The notes: a model not told the origin generated them from the sequence alone. Shown: positions 1 to 10,108, counted from the stretch's first letter. The stretch is 64,000 nucleotides of DNA from Candidatus Helarchaeota archaeon (GCA_029838215.1 JALGVI010000012.1:1-64000); one strand, 5' to 3'. A program made the numbers and translations.

Positions 1-2591
1 TTTACTTCATCTCTTATTTTTTCTGCCAATTCATATCGTTTTTTGTTATTCATCCGCTTGATGGGACCAATCGGCTTCCCGAATACGACCCGAAGTTTAA
101 CAGGTGGAAACGGTGTTTCGGTTCCGCTAATGCCAACCGGCACGATATAAGTTGGTTCGCCTTCTTTCGCTAACTTTACGACACCAGCATATGTTTTCAA
201 CAGGACATCAGGTCGTTTTGTATCGGGAAACATTGCGACATACTTTCCTGCCTTTAAAGTCTCTTTGATCTTGAGCATTGCATCGAAATCTTCACGTGCA
301 GCGGTTTGTCTTAAGAAACCCAACGCGTCAAAAAGCGTTGCCGCCACGGGTGTTTGGTAAGTCTTCGTGTCCACGACGACGTGGACTTGTTTTTCTTGGA
401 AGATTGCATTGATCAAGATGAAGTCCAATTTGGAAGTGCTTTGCGTGGTAAAGATCACGCCACACCCATCATTTGGGATGTTTTCAAGTCCTCGGACTTT
501 GAAATCATATAGGTTATCGAGAATTAATTCGAATGCATCCTTTGCCGTATTGTAGAATAACTTGTCAATTTGTTGTGTTAGTCCAAGTTTTGCCCCTCTT
601 TTTCGAATTCGTGCAATGAAAGAATCCACGGGACTTAATTTGTAATATTTCTTCGGGCCTTTCCGTTCTTTCTTCACGCCCGTTATTCCCATTTGATCCG
701 TTATTTTTGACACGAGCTTTTCAACTCGTGATTTTGTCTCAACTTCCTGAAGGTCCTTTCGTGGAAGTCCTAGGGGTTTACTAATAAGCTGTTTCACGCG
801 ATCAAGGGGCGAAAAGGCCTGATCAATGGTTGTATCTTGGCTTGGATACTTGACTTTTCCGTCGTGAAGATCTTTAATGACTTGCATTAATTTTCGGGTT
901 TCTTCCTTTAATGTTTCATAAGGTAGGGTCTTACCATAATATTGATCATAGTAAATCGGTGGTCCTATGTTAAGTTCAATGGGATATCCCTTGGGCGGGA
1001 ATAGTAACTTCCAAATACCTTTTTTCATGGCGTGGTAGGAGCCTTTTATTGACATCGGAATGATGGGCGTTTCCGTTTCAATCGCCATTCGAATGGCACC
1101 AGTCTTACCCGTGTCGATGTCAATTTCCTTGTATGTGGTTTGTTGGGGATAAACGACAACATAACGCCCCCGTTTTACGAGTTCCTTGCCAATTTCAAAT
1201 GCTTGCTTATCGCTTTCGCCACGACCCACAGGGAATCCCGAAGCAGATAACGTCCAGCTTGACAATAGCGGTATTTCCGCCAGTTCTCTTTTCATCATGA
1301 ACCAGATTTTGTCGTCAAGTGGACGATTCTCAGTCTTATACAAATAACCATAATAATTGAGTCGATCTGGTGGCACGAGCTTCATGCCTTGAACCAAGAT
1401 GTCGATAAATGATTCGTGATTTGAACAGAGGATGGCTGGTCGCGTGTTCAGAATGAATTCCTTTCCGGTAATTTTAATATCGAAAAACGGAGGACCTGTA
1501 ACGAGATCGCATCCAAACCGGATGACAGCATTTGCAAAAGAATCAAAATATTCACCAACCGTTGGAACCTTTGAAATGGACTTGACCAATTTTCGATAAT
1601 TTGAATCGATTGGATTTTTTGGCTTTTTCTTTAGTGCTTCAAACTTGTCAACGACCATTTCATTAATGGTTTGTTCCGATAGCGGTTTTTGCTTTTTCAT
1701 TCGTTCTCTTTCTCGATAATTTCGACCGTATTCTTTTAATTCTTCGATTTTATTCATTAAATTATCCGTTAATTCCCGCAGGATATCATATGTTATTTCC
1801 TTATCATAATATTCATTATAATGAATGGGATCACCGATCTTGCAATACCAAATTCCTTTTTTCTGAGGGATGAATCCTCCCTTTGTAATGTCATGTAATC
1901 CATTATGTCCAACAGGGACTATTGGAATTTTATTTTGGATGGCAAGCCTGATTACACCCGTCTTGGCTTTTTGTTGTTTTTCAAGATTCCTGGTTCCCTC
2001 GGGATAAATGATTATGTTATTACCTCTTTTAATGAACTGGCTGGCAATCTCAAAAGATTTTTTATCTCTCAATTCCCGTTCTATTGGAAAAGCGGTCGAC
2101 ATCAGGATGGAGCCAATGATGGGCACGTTAAATAGTTGATATTTAGCAAGAAATATGGGCACGTCTCTTTTGGCAGCCCATTTAGTGAGCTTAAGGCTCT
2201 TGAGGATTCCAAATGGAGAAGGCACGTCATGAAGCGGTGTCAGTGCTTCAGCCAAATAAAGATGCTCCGTCTCCGTTTCGTGGTTACAGGCAAAGATCAC
2301 GGGCGTATCGTAAGTAGTTATTTTTTCCTTCCCATCAACAATACCCTTAATTTGCGTGTTGAAAAGCTTGATGATGGACTCTAAAATTAATAAACTTCCA
2401 AAATCAGCAACGAGATCTAAGAATGGAAACCGCTGGATTGCCTTGCGCCGGGACCAACGAATGAATTTATCAATGGGATTTAGACTGGTCCCTTCAATCT
2501 CCTCCATTCTATTCAAAATGATTTCTGAATTATGCATTCCACCGTCTTGAAACTCGGGAATTTTACCAAAAAAATCTTGGACTGCAGTCAT
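1..2591 (-). CDS. Triple-domain PlsC-like acyltransferase (3' end beyond window)
   Basis: The frame is open from an ATG at 2591 to the window edge (863 complete codons) and holds three tandem glycerolphosphate/lysophospholipid acyltransferase-like domains. Domain 1 has HETETE near residue 104 (HX4E rather than HX4D) and YPEGTR near 196. Domain 2 has the canonical NHESFID near 394 and a YPQQTT motif near 480. Domain 3 has TQSTSKLD near 716, where the catalytic His is replaced, and FPDTKRPD near 786. The family transfers acyl groups to glycerol phosphate or lysolipids at the membrane. Only the middle domain keeps an intact catalytic motif, so the outer two may be non-catalytic or use altered chemistry. 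Family proteins normally have one domain of about 200-250 residues. The substrate is unknown; archaeal membrane lipids are usually ether-linked, so the role is not obvious. The upstream region carries three palindromes. Confidence 0.85.
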   Translation of the reverse strand, partial: MTAVQDFFGKIPEFQDGGMHNSEIILNRMEEIEGTSLNPIDKFIRWSRRKAIQRFPFLDLVADFGSLLILESIIKLFNTQIKGIVDGKEKITTYDTPVIFACNHETETEHLYLAEALTPLHDVPSPFGILKSLKLTKWAAKRDVPIFLAKYQLFNVPIIGSILMSTAFPIERELRDKKSFEIASQFIKRGNNIIIYPEGTRNLEKQQKAKTGVIRLAIQNKIPIVPVGHNGLHDITKGGFIPQKKGIWYCKIGDPIHYNEYYDKEITYDILRELTDNLMNKIEELKEYGRNYRERERMKKQKPLSEQTINEMVVDKFEALKKKPKNPIDSNYRKLVKSISKVPTVGEYFDSFANAVIRFGCDLVTGPPFFDIKITGKEFILNTRPAILCSNHESFIDILVQGMKLVPPDRLNYYGYLYKTENRPLDDKIWFMMKRELAEIPLLSSWTLSASGFPVGRGESDKQAFEIGKELVKRGRYVVVYPQQTTYKEIDIDTGKTGAIRMAIETETPIIPMSIKGSYHAMKKGIWKLLFPPKGYPIELNIGPPIYYDQYYGKTLPYETLKEETRKLMQVIKDLHDGKVKYPSQDTTIDQAFSPLDRVKQLISKPLGLPRKDLQEVETKSRVEKLVSKITDQMGITGVKKERKGPKKYYKLSPVDSFIARIRKRGAKLGLTQQIDKLFYNTAKDAFELILDNLYDFKVRGLENIPNDGCGVIFTTQSTSKLDFILINAIFQEKQVHVVVDTKTYQTPVAATLFDALGFLRQTAAREDFDAMLKIKETLKAGKYVAMFPDTKRPDVLLKTYAGVVKLAKEGEPTYIVPVGISGTETPFPPVKLRVVFGKPIGPIKRMNNKKRYELAEKIRDEV

Positions 2592-2856
2592 CTTGACATC
2601 CTAACCTATCTATTTTCATGAACTTGAAAAAGCTGGCAAATTTGCACGACACAATTGCAAGCTTGCCATAAATTTGAACTAAAACTTCAAAATTTGCATG
2701 ATTTTTTTCTAAACCTTGCAAGCTTGCCTATTTTTTACCATCTTTTCATTAATTTTGATAAGAAAACTGAGTTTCCTATATAAATATTCCCGATTGCAAG
2801 CTTGCAATTATATGACTAAAAAATAGGTAAAAAAAGAGTTTTTTAAAGGATTTTTT
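2592..2856. promoter_or_regulatory. Intergenic control region with three GCAAGCTTGC palindromes
   Basis: The perfect palindrome GCAAGCTTGC occurs at 2657-2666, 2718-2727 and 2796-2805. The last copy extends to a 16-bp palindrome at 2793-2808. On the minus strand a TATA-like box (TTTATATA) lies near 2777-2786, so transcription toward the acyltransferase would start around 2750. One palindrome would then sit just upstream of the TATA box and two within the leader. This arrangement suits a dimeric repressor or activator of the acyltransferase gene. Regulation is inferred; the repeats are seen directly. Confidence 0.55.
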
Positions 2857-3579
2857 TCATTTTAGCTTCCAAATACCAATTGCGATGATCACGAGTCCCA
2901 ATGTAATGAACAAAATGCTTTGGATCTCGACATAGATCACGGTTATCACGTTGTAGAAAAGCCATTCGGCGATTCTCATCATGTTCTGCGGTTGCTCGAT
3001 TCCTCCAAGTAGCATGATGAAATAGCCAATACCCAAAGCAAGAGAAAATGATCTGATGCTACCCGAACTTTTAGCCGCAAGATAGAAGTAAACACACGGT
3101 ATGATAAATACAAGTAAGAGATTGAAGTAACTGAATGGAGGAGTAACGAACGTCAAGGCAAAATGTGTTGTCAATGCCATGATTATCATAATAGCCGTAA
3201 AAGCACAGTAGATGATCGTGAAAGCGTATTTCGTCTTTTGATTCCAGATTTGATTTTCAATTGCAAACATGAGAACGATTAAAGAAATCATCGTGAGTGC
3301 CGACCACGTGAACTCTAAACGCACTTCTATCCACGGATTTAATATGGGAATGAAATATTTGAAGATGTAATTCGTGAATAAACGTCCCAGATAGGCAACG
3401 AAATTAATAAGAAAAAACAACGCCAAACCAAGTTCGTAAATTGCCTTTGTTTCTTTCCGCTTTTCAAGGTATTTCCTGAGAAAGTATGTCGCAAAGGCGA
3501 AGACGAAACATTGATCTATGATCGTTAGGACGATGACGAGAATCGCAATTGGAATGGGAGTTGGAACGATTACTGCCAT
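2857..3579 (-). CDS. Multi-pass membrane protein, unknown function
   Basis: A 240-residue, strongly hydrophobic protein with about seven predicted membrane helices and short charged loops. A loop near residues 38-55 reads KYLEKRKETKAIYELGLALF. A similar pattern occurs at the same place in the 263-residue membrane protein at 42455-43246, so the two are probably distant paralogues. The start ATG is preceded by GTGA at ribosome-binding distance. No catalytic motif or transporter signature is recognised. A seven-helix sensor or carrier is possible but not supported by specific residues. Confidence 0.7.
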   Translation of the reverse strand: MAVIVPTPIPIAILVIVLTIIDQCFVFAFATYFLRKYLEKRKETKAIYELGLALFFLINFVAYLGRLFTNYIFKYFIPILNPWIEVRLEFTWSALTMISLIVLMFAIENQIWNQKTKYAFTIIYCAFTAIMIIMALTTHFALTFVTPPFSYFNLLLVFIIPCVYFYLAAKSSGSIRSFSLALGIGYFIMLLGGIEQPQNMMRIAEWLFYNVITVIYVEIQSILFITLGLVIIAIGIWKLK

Positions 3580-3939
3580 TTAAGTCACACTGCATCAAAA
3601 TCTTGAGGATTTAAAAATTGGTCCGCATTTGTTATTAAGATTTCTGTTTGATTTCAGGAAAAACAATTATTGAAACAACTTGGAATCATGAGGAGTCGTA
3701 TAAAATGGTTTTTGCAATCATTGATGTTAAGTTTGCAGGATTCTCTTTAAAAAAATTAGTTTTCGGCAATGGATTTCAATTATAATTCAAGCAAACACGG
3801 TTTTTGTCTTAAATTTTCTTTCCTAGTCGTTTTTTTAACAAAAGACATGATCATTTTCTTATCCAAGTAAAGACATATATAAGATTAATTTATGAAATTG
3901 AATCTTAGAGAGATGTAAATAGATGTCTTTAGGTGGTTA
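3580..3939 (+). promoter_or_regulatory. Divergent intergenic region with promoter of the giant surface protein
   Basis: This 360-bp gap separates the divergently transcribed membrane protein and the giant surface protein. A TATA-like element (CATATATAAG) lies at about 3874-3883. It is about 60 bp before the ATG at 3940, leaving a leader of roughly 35-40 nt. GGTGG upstream of the ATG can serve as the ribosome binding site. No other gene or RNA was seen in the gap. Confidence 0.45.
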
Positions 3940-6900
3940 TTGATGAAGAAAAAATCAGTATTCAATTGCCTGATTGTTTGTTCTCTTTTACTCTTACAAA
4001 TCAGCATGTTGATTCATTCACCCCTGTTTACGTTCCTTTCCGTTCTAGGGGCTCCTAGATTCGGTGAAACGAACAGTAGTCAGCCAGTTTTTGCCCCCGA
4101 TGATCCTCAATATGCGATATCTTCTGCTGCGGGCTCACCTCCTATAGTCTCGACAGATCCCGCAATTTATTTTGGGAACGGGCTAACATCCGCTTCATTT
4201 ACCTATAATTTTACTTCGAACACGAAAATGTTTAGTAGTACCTCTTTGGATTATTATCATCCCACAGAAGGATACAACATTAGTTCATTTGGGTTTGATT
4301 TTATCGGTCTCAAAACGGATTATACAATAAATACCGAAACCGATTTCATTGATGATAATTTATTTCAGCTGGATCGAGATAAATTGAGTTATGCAATGTC
4401 ATTTCGAACCGAGAATTTCAGCGGCCTTCTTTCCGGTTTTGAACTTAGGCTAAATCCCACGGTACAAGGTTCAATTTTTGCAGAAGTTTGGACCAGTACA
4501 TGGAATTCGCTTCTGCAAAGACCCGAGCCAAATGCTGTCATTGGTGCATTCATCGGAAATACTCAAGGAGCAGGATGGGATTGGATAGCGTTTGATGGAA
4601 ATTTAGTATTCCTAAACGTGAGCGAGACTTATGATCAAACCTACTTTATTTGTCCATATTCAAAATTATCCATTTTGAAGCCATATTGGGCATATTGTAA
4701 TGATACGGTAGTCTATGACCAAGTTGATGAGGGTTTTGCGCTCGAAACAGGAAATGGTGGCGTGAGTTGGAATAATGCCACGAATGGTGATACAATCGAT
4801 TTTTCAGTACAAAATATTGTATTTTCGGAAGCATATCCAACCCCAAGCCAAGTTGACTTACGCGTGAATGGAACTGCTGTTCAAAACGGCGATGTAGATC
4901 GATTTACCCAGAAATCTAATGGAACATGGCAAGGAACGAACATAGGTGGGAATTCCGAGTATATTTATTTCAATTTCACGACAAATTTCACTCAACCGAT
5001 ATCTTTTGATCTCATGTATAATGGTTCTGCCGTGAATGATTCACGGGTTGAAACGCTTTGTCGAGTTGAAGCGAATGTATATCACGTTGATTGGAATGTG
5101 ACATTTGACATGGAAATGCCTGCTTCAAGTTTTTGGCAGCTAAACCGTGATCAACTGATGAACATCACCATTCCATCGAATTGGACTATTGAAGAGGTAT
5201 ACAATTATTCGAATCCCATCGTTTATTCCACGGATACGCAAGGATCTAGCACGTTCGTTTATATCAATGATAGAACGGGTTCAATTGTAATTGAGTGTAA
5301 TGGAACCAATTTTGTGAGAAACATATTCCATTATAATTGGACGGATAGCACTCAATATGAAAATTACCTGATGAATGATACACTGAAAGTAAATGCTTCA
5401 GTAAACGTGGAATCGGCAATAAAAGCGAATCTGACGGTATTCGATCCGACAAATAATTCTGTCTATACAAATACGACGCAAATTCAAAACGAAGTGGCCA
5501 GCTTCTTCCCTTTTCAATTGATCAACGTTTCGCAAAGAAATGGAACGCATTTGTTACGCGTGGTTTGGTTTAATGGCACGCAAGTTGGGATGAATCTTAC
5601 CAGTTGTTATGTATATAACGATCCAACAATGCTCACGCTCGTGAATCAAAATCCTTCCACGCCCGTTGAACAGGGTCAATTCGTGGATATTCAACTGTAT
5701 TATAATGACACGCATACAGGAGAAGGAATTGGAAGTGCAACGATAAGCAGTAACTGGACTTACTCTTTTTTAAATACTGTCGATCATCATAATGGTACCT
5801 ATGATTTGTCGTTAAATACAGCGTTTGCTCCTGCCGGCAATCACTCGATCAATTTCACGGCTGTTAAACCGGGATATGAACAATCCATCGTCTTTACATG
5901 GATAAATATAACGGAAACATTTGAGAAAACGAATCTTACCATTGAATTTATCTCATCCCCCATCTACGTGAATGATACTTTCATAGACAATAAATATGCG
6001 ATTATCAAGTATGTCAACGCCAGTGATGGCGAGGGAATTCCAGGTGCCCATATTCGAACAACGCCCTCATGGAGTGAATCTTATTTTGATGCGATTGATC
6101 TTTCGATTGAGAACGAAAGCGCCAGAGGCTTGTATAAAGTTCCTCTTCAGACTATTGGAACTCATGCTGAAATTTCATATGGAATCCGTTTTTATGCAAG
6201 TAAAATCGAAGACGGCTTTGGTCCTTCGGATAATTACACGCATATTCTCGTCCATGCTATTCCAACCGAAATAATAACAAGTGGATATGATAACCTTACA
6301 ATATTCGAAGGTGAAAGCACGGGTATTTCTGCATATGTCGTGGATGCTGTTCACACGGGGAATCCTCCTGTTCTTAATGCAGAGGTGAATTGGACGGTAA
6401 ATCATTCTGGACAATCTGGAGAAATGGATCTAAACATTGTCATTTATGAAGGACTGATCGATGCCCCTGCAGAAAATATTCCGCCGGGAACTTACAACGT
6501 GACGATCAGGTCATCTGCTGAAGATTTTGAATCTGGACAAAAAAACATAACTCTAAACGTCTTGCCAAAATGGGAAACCTACCTGAATATCCAAACGATA
6601 AATGACTCGGAAATTCAAGCAGGACGAAGCATGACGATTGCGGTGAATATTACATTCAGTAATGCCTCGCTAGATCGCTCAAATAGGGTTATCCTTTTTA
6701 ACTTGACGGACCCACAGAATAATAGTTATGTTGAAACACGAGTAACAAACCAATCGGGAATTGCTCTCTTCGAAATCAACCCGATTCCAAACATTACGTG
6801 GATTGACGTGAATGTTTCATATGATGGCACCGAACAAATTGCAGCAAACTATTCCGCAGAACGAATAACGATATTATCTCCTTTTAGAACGAAGATTCTT

Positions 6901-9006
6901 ATCAATGATACTATTCTTGACGATGAATTGATCTCGGGTGAAATTGTTGAACTAAATGTCACGATTTATTATAACTCAACAGAAGGTTGGCAACCCCTTT
7001 CCAATGAGAACTTGAAAGTAGAATTAGATTATGGATTTGGGCAAGATGAATCATACATTTTAACCACGGATCAGAATGGACAAATATCGGGTGAGATCGA
7101 CCCACCAGAATTCGCAGGAACCCTTCAAGTCCGTGTAATATTTAGCGGAAACGACACCTTTGAATATTGTCAAAACTTCTCAAAGACTTTCACGATATCA
7201 AAGCGAAACGTTACCGTTCAATTAACCAGTACCCTTCCCGCACAAATATTTGTTGGCATGTCAATAACATTACAGGTTCGGATTCTTTATAATGAAACCG
7301 AAAATCCTGTCGTAAATAAATCCGTAACATTCATCTTTCAATTTGTCGGCGTGCTGGAAATTGAACAAAAAGCCCAGACAGACGTGAATGGTATTGCTAC
7401 CACCACATTCCAAATCCCTGATTCTGCAAGCCTTGCAGATTTCATGGTAATCGTGATACGATTTGAAGGGGATGAAAGCGTTGCCTTTCTTGAAACGGAA
7501 GCCGTGGGGCAAGTTGGTGTCATGACAGTTTCAAAATTGATATTCCAGAATCTTTGGTGGATAATCATACTCGGTGCTGCAATTTCAAGTATAGCCGTGG
7601 GTTATAATTACGGTATTAGGCGTCCTAGAATTCGGCGAAGAATCAAGGCAATGAAGAAAAGAGCACGAAGATTACAAGATGCGTTAAATCTTGCTCATTT
7701 GATGGTGATACATAAAGAATCCAGTGCCGTTGTATATTCTGAAAGTTTTGGAGAAGAAATTCAGGCAGATCTCATTGGAGGCTTCATGACAGCCATTTCG
7801 GCATTCCAACAAGAAATCAAGGTAAAAAAGAAATCCAGTGGCATTCAAGATGAAAGAGGTTTCGAGCTCAGTTATCAGAATTTCAAGATCTTGTTGATGG
7901 ATCGGGAATGGAGTCGCGTGTCCTTTATCCTGTACGAAAGTCCGAGTCCAGAATTCCGGGAAAAAGCACGCGCTTTTCTCGAGGATTTCGATAGAGAATT
8001 CGCTCCCATAATGAAGGAATTTGATGGATCGATGTCGCCATTTAAAACAATTAATCAAAAAACATCAAAATACTTGGATACGGATCTTGCAAAACCCTTT
8101 AATCTTGCCAGTTTATCCATTAGGCAAAGAAGAAAATTAAACGACATGCAACAGGGAATCATTCACATATCATCACGGCAATTGGAGAAAAAAGGTCTGA
8201 TCAGATTAGCAATGGTCATGGAAACATTGAAAACTGCTCGAAACGAACCAGACTACGTGCTATATTGTGCCTTGGACGATTTAATTCAAGAAAAAATTCT
8301 ATTTCCATTAACAGAGGAAGATGCCAGACAAGTGGACATGCAATCTTTGATAGAAACTGCCGAAAAAGGAGATCTCACGCAAGAAACTCCCGGACAACCC
8401 AGTTCGTCCCAAGCTACTACAGTAAAAACACCTGTTGAAGAAATGGAGCTTGGGCTGGAACCCGGTGAAGTCATTGCTTTGGGATTATCCGAAGAAGAAG
8501 AAGAGCGAGTACATGATGAATTTAAATCAATGAGTTCAACCAATAAGAGACTCGTTCTAAACATGTATAATGGCACGCCAAAAGATCAGAAAAAGAAATT
8601 TCTGCGGGAATTCCTTAAAGAACGCAAGAAGTTGCGGAAAAATCTATTGAAACTACAAAAGGAAGCGGAAAAACTCCGAAAAAAGGGCAAAAAACTAGAA
8701 GAGTTCCAGAAATTAGAAATGATCAAGGCAATCAATGAAGAACTCGGCGAAGAAGAAATTGCCACTCAAGTCGCAACAGAAATTCAAGAGTTACTTACCA
8801 CGTTCGATAGCATTAAGGAACACAAACAACTACGATTGAAAACCGCAACGGCAGAAAAACACGCGGAATGGCACGCCTCGAAACGAGACTTTCTACGCGC
8901 TGCACTTTTCTATAGAAAGGCGGCACGATTTTCTCTTGAAGTTGGAAATATTGACGAAGCAACACGACTAGCAGAGCTTGCAAGCGAAGCAGAAGCCCGA
9001 GACTAA
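3940..9006 (+). CDS. Giant surface protein: Ig-like ectodomain, one TM helix, cytoplasmic longin/roadblock-like and helical domains
   Basis: This is a 1688-residue protein. An N-terminal signal peptide or anchor covers residues 3-30. A long extracellular part (about 40-1195) is rich in N-x-S/T sequons and in beta-strand-rich segments typical of Ig-like surface proteins. A single membrane helix sits near 1197-1222, followed by a basic stop-transfer stretch (IRRPRIRRRIKAMKKRARR). The cytoplasmic part starts with a domain at about 1245-1365 (LMVIHKESSAVVYSE ... ISGF-like turn ... FELSYQNFKILLMDREWSRV) that resembles the longin/roadblock-like folds common in Asgard proteins. A Lys/Glu-rich coiled coil follows near 1550-1610, and the C-terminus is a TPR-like helical hairpin. 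The architecture suggests an outside-to-inside receptor or adhesin coupled to small-GTPase-type machinery. The fold assignment comes from pattern and not from alignment. Confidence 0.75.
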   Translation: MMKKKSVFNCLIVCSLLLLQISMLIHSPLFTFLSVLGAPRFGETNSSQPVFAPDDPQYAISSAAGSPPIVSTDPAIYFGNGLTSASFTYNFTSNTKMFSSTSLDYYHPTEGYNISSFGFDFIGLKTDYTINTETDFIDDNLFQLDRDKLSYAMSFRTENFSGLLSGFELRLNPTVQGSIFAEVWTSTWNSLLQRPEPNAVIGAFIGNTQGAGWDWIAFDGNLVFLNVSETYDQTYFICPYSKLSILKPYWAYCNDTVVYDQVDEGFALETGNGGVSWNNATNGDTIDFSVQNIVFSEAYPTPSQVDLRVNGTAVQNGDVDRFTQKSNGTWQGTNIGGNSEYIYFNFTTNFTQPISFDLMYNGSAVNDSRVETLCRVEANVYHVDWNVTFDMEMPASSFWQLNRDQLMNITIPSNWTIEEVYNYSNPIVYSTDTQGSSTFVYINDRTGSIVIECNGTNFVRNIFHYNWTDSTQYENYLMNDTLKVNASVNVESAIKANLTVFDPTNNSVYTNTTQIQNEVASFFPFQLINVSQRNGTHLLRVVWFNGTQVGMNLTSCYVYNDPTMLTLVNQNPSTPVEQGQFVDIQLYYNDTHTGEGIGSATISSNWTYSFLNTVDHHNGTYDLSLNTAFAPAGNHSINFTAVKPGYEQSIVFTWINITETFEKTNLTIEFISSPIYVNDTFIDNKYAIIKYVNASDGEGIPGAHIRTTPSWSESYFDAIDLSIENESARGLYKVPLQTIGTHAEISYGIRFYASKIEDGFGPSDNYTHILVHAIPTEIITSGYDNLTIFEGESTGISAYVVDAVHTGNPPVLNAEVNWTVNHSGQSGEMDLNIVIYEGLIDAPAENIPPGTYNVTIRSSAEDFESGQKNITLNVLPKWETYLNIQTINDSEIQAGRSMTIAVNITFSNASLDRSNRVILFNLTDPQNNSYVETRVTNQSGIALFEINPIPNITWIDVNVSYDGTEQIAANYSAERITILSPFRTKILINDTILDDELISGEIVELNVTIYYNSTEGWQPLSNENLKVELDYGFGQDESYILTTDQNGQISGEIDPPEFAGTLQVRVIFSGNDTFEYCQNFSKTFTISKRNVTVQLTSTLPAQIFVGMSITLQVRILYNETENPVVNKSVTFIFQFVGVLEIEQKAQTDVNGIATTTFQIPDSASLADFMVIVIRFEGDESVAFLETEAVGQVGVMTVSKLIFQNLWWIIILGAAISSIAVGYNYGIRRPRIRRRIKAMKKRARRLQDALNLAHLMVIHKESSAVVYSESFGEEIQADLIGGFMTAISAFQQEIKVKKKSSGIQDERGFELSYQNFKILLMDREWSRVSFILYESPSPEFREKARAFLEDFDREFAPIMKEFDGSMSPFKTINQKTSKYLDTDLAKPFNLASLSIRQRRKLNDMQQGIIHISSRQLEKKGLIRLAMVMETLKTARNEPDYVLYCALDDLIQEKILFPLTEEDARQVDMQSLIETAEKGDLTQETPGQPSSSQATTVKTPVEEMELGLEPGEVIALGLSEEEEERVHDEFKSMSSTNKRLVLNMYNGTPKDQKKKFLREFLKERKKLRKNLLKLQKEAEKLRKKGKKLEEFQKLEMIKAINEELGEEEIATQVATEIQELLTTFDSIKEHKQLRLKTATAEKHAEWHASKRDFLRAALFYRKAARFSLEVGNIDEATRLAELASEAEARD

Positions 9007-9024
9007 CCCATTCTTTCTTTTTTT
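9007..9024 (+). terminator. T-rich terminator between convergent genes
   Basis: A run of Ts (TTCTTTCTTTTTTTA) directly follows the stop of the giant surface-protein gene and lies between two convergent genes. Archaeal transcription commonly ends on such T tracts. No hairpin is needed or seen. Confidence 0.4.
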
Positions 9025-10108
9025 ATTTAAGAAGAACATCAAGAAAATCCTGAATTAATTTCACGGTTTGATCTTCTTTACCTGATTTTAATTTTGCTTG
9101 CAAAAAATGCACGTCAATTTCATTGAAATCAAGTCCGATTAACTCAAATTTTTTACTTGCAAGGCATTTATTGATGCTCTTGGCCATTTCAATCAATACG
9201 TGTAGTTTCAAGCCAAAAACATCCAAAAAACGTGTTGCCAAGACTGCTTCAAAGGCACTAACGTCGACATCAAAAGAAATGTAAACATAGGGTGTCTTGA
9301 TTTTTGCCAATAATCCATCGAAATCCGAAATCATGGCTTCTTGATCATCCGATTTGGGAAGAAATGTCACGCCATCACGTTCGTGTTTAAGGTACTCGTT
9401 GACAAAATTCTGAACACGCTCATCGCTTATATTTCTCATTTGCTCTACGGGATAATCCGAGACTCCAACTAAAAATAGATTTGAAGGATGCACGATCCGG
9501 TTTTGAAGAACGTGCAAGAGGAAAGTTCCGCAATTATAAGAAGCAGGGATTTCTGCCTTTGAGACATCTATGAATTCTTTTTGGTCGGGGAGTAAAGTTT
9601 CGACTTGATTTTCCTTTGCATATTGTGCCAATTTAAGACGGATGGTCGAAGGTATGGCATCAAAATGCGCATCAAATACAATGGTGCTGATTTGATCTGA
9701 ACCGTGATGATCCGAAAGAGCCTTTAAAACACCACCCGTTGGTGAATGGTCAGGCGTGATGAGAAGTGGCATGTCGGGCAAGATTTTTTCTCTTACAAAC
9801 AGCTCTGTTTTCTCAAAATACTCAAAAGCACCATTAGAATCCAAAAAAATTCTAAAATCTATGGGCGAAACAAGCAATGCATCTTCTGGTCGTGGTTTCG
9901 GGGTCAACCACGTTTCTACGGGAACCTTGCCCACGAATTCAATCTCATCCAACCGGATCAATGCTTTAAAAGCATCATAAGGATCGAGATAATCGGGCAA
10001 TTTTACTTTATTCTTGGCAAGTTTTTCCATGTAAGCATGCTTGATCATCAGGCTCCGCGGTGAATCCGATGCGTCCAAAGCCACTCCAAAAGCCTTAATC
10101 TTTTTCAA
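9023..10108 (-). CDS. Arginase/agmatinase-superfamily hydrolase, substrate unknown
   Basis: A 361-residue protein with the metal-ligand pattern of the ureohydrolase fold. TPDHSPTGG near residue 119 matches the GGDHS motif with a changed start. FDAHFDA supplies the DAHxD ligands, and SFDVDVSAFE near 265 matches SxDxDxxDP without the final DP. All six expected metal ligands can be placed. Family members cleave guanidino or related C-N bonds, or in some cases deacetylate. The altered GGDHS and DP motifs and a length above the usual 300 or so argue against a confident arginase or agmatinase call. It lies last in the minus-strand run that begins with enoyl-CoA hydratase, but the link to that pathway is unproven. 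Confidence 0.75.
   Translation of the reverse strand: MKKIKAFGVALDASDSPRSLMIKHAYMEKLAKNKVKLPDYLDPYDAFKALIRLDEIEFVGKVPVETWLTPKPRPEDALLVSPIDFRIFLDSNGAFEYFEKTELFVREKILPDMPLLITPDHSPTGGVLKALSDHHGSDQISTIVFDAHFDAIPSTIRLKLAQYAKENQVETLLPDQKEFIDVSKAEIPASYNCGTFLLHVLQNRIVHPSNLFLVGVSDYPVEQMRNISDERVQNFVNEYLKHERDGVTFLPKSDDQEAMISDFDGLLAKIKTPYVYISFDVDVSAFEAVLATRFLDVFGLKLHVLIEMAKSINKCLASKKFELIGLDFNEIDVHFLQAKLKSGKEDQTVKLIQDFLDVLLK

Noticed and set aside
7270-8576. Several minus-strand frames of 76-124 codons inside the giant surface-protein gene.
   Set aside because: The plus-strand frame is continuous with clear domains; these are shadow frames.
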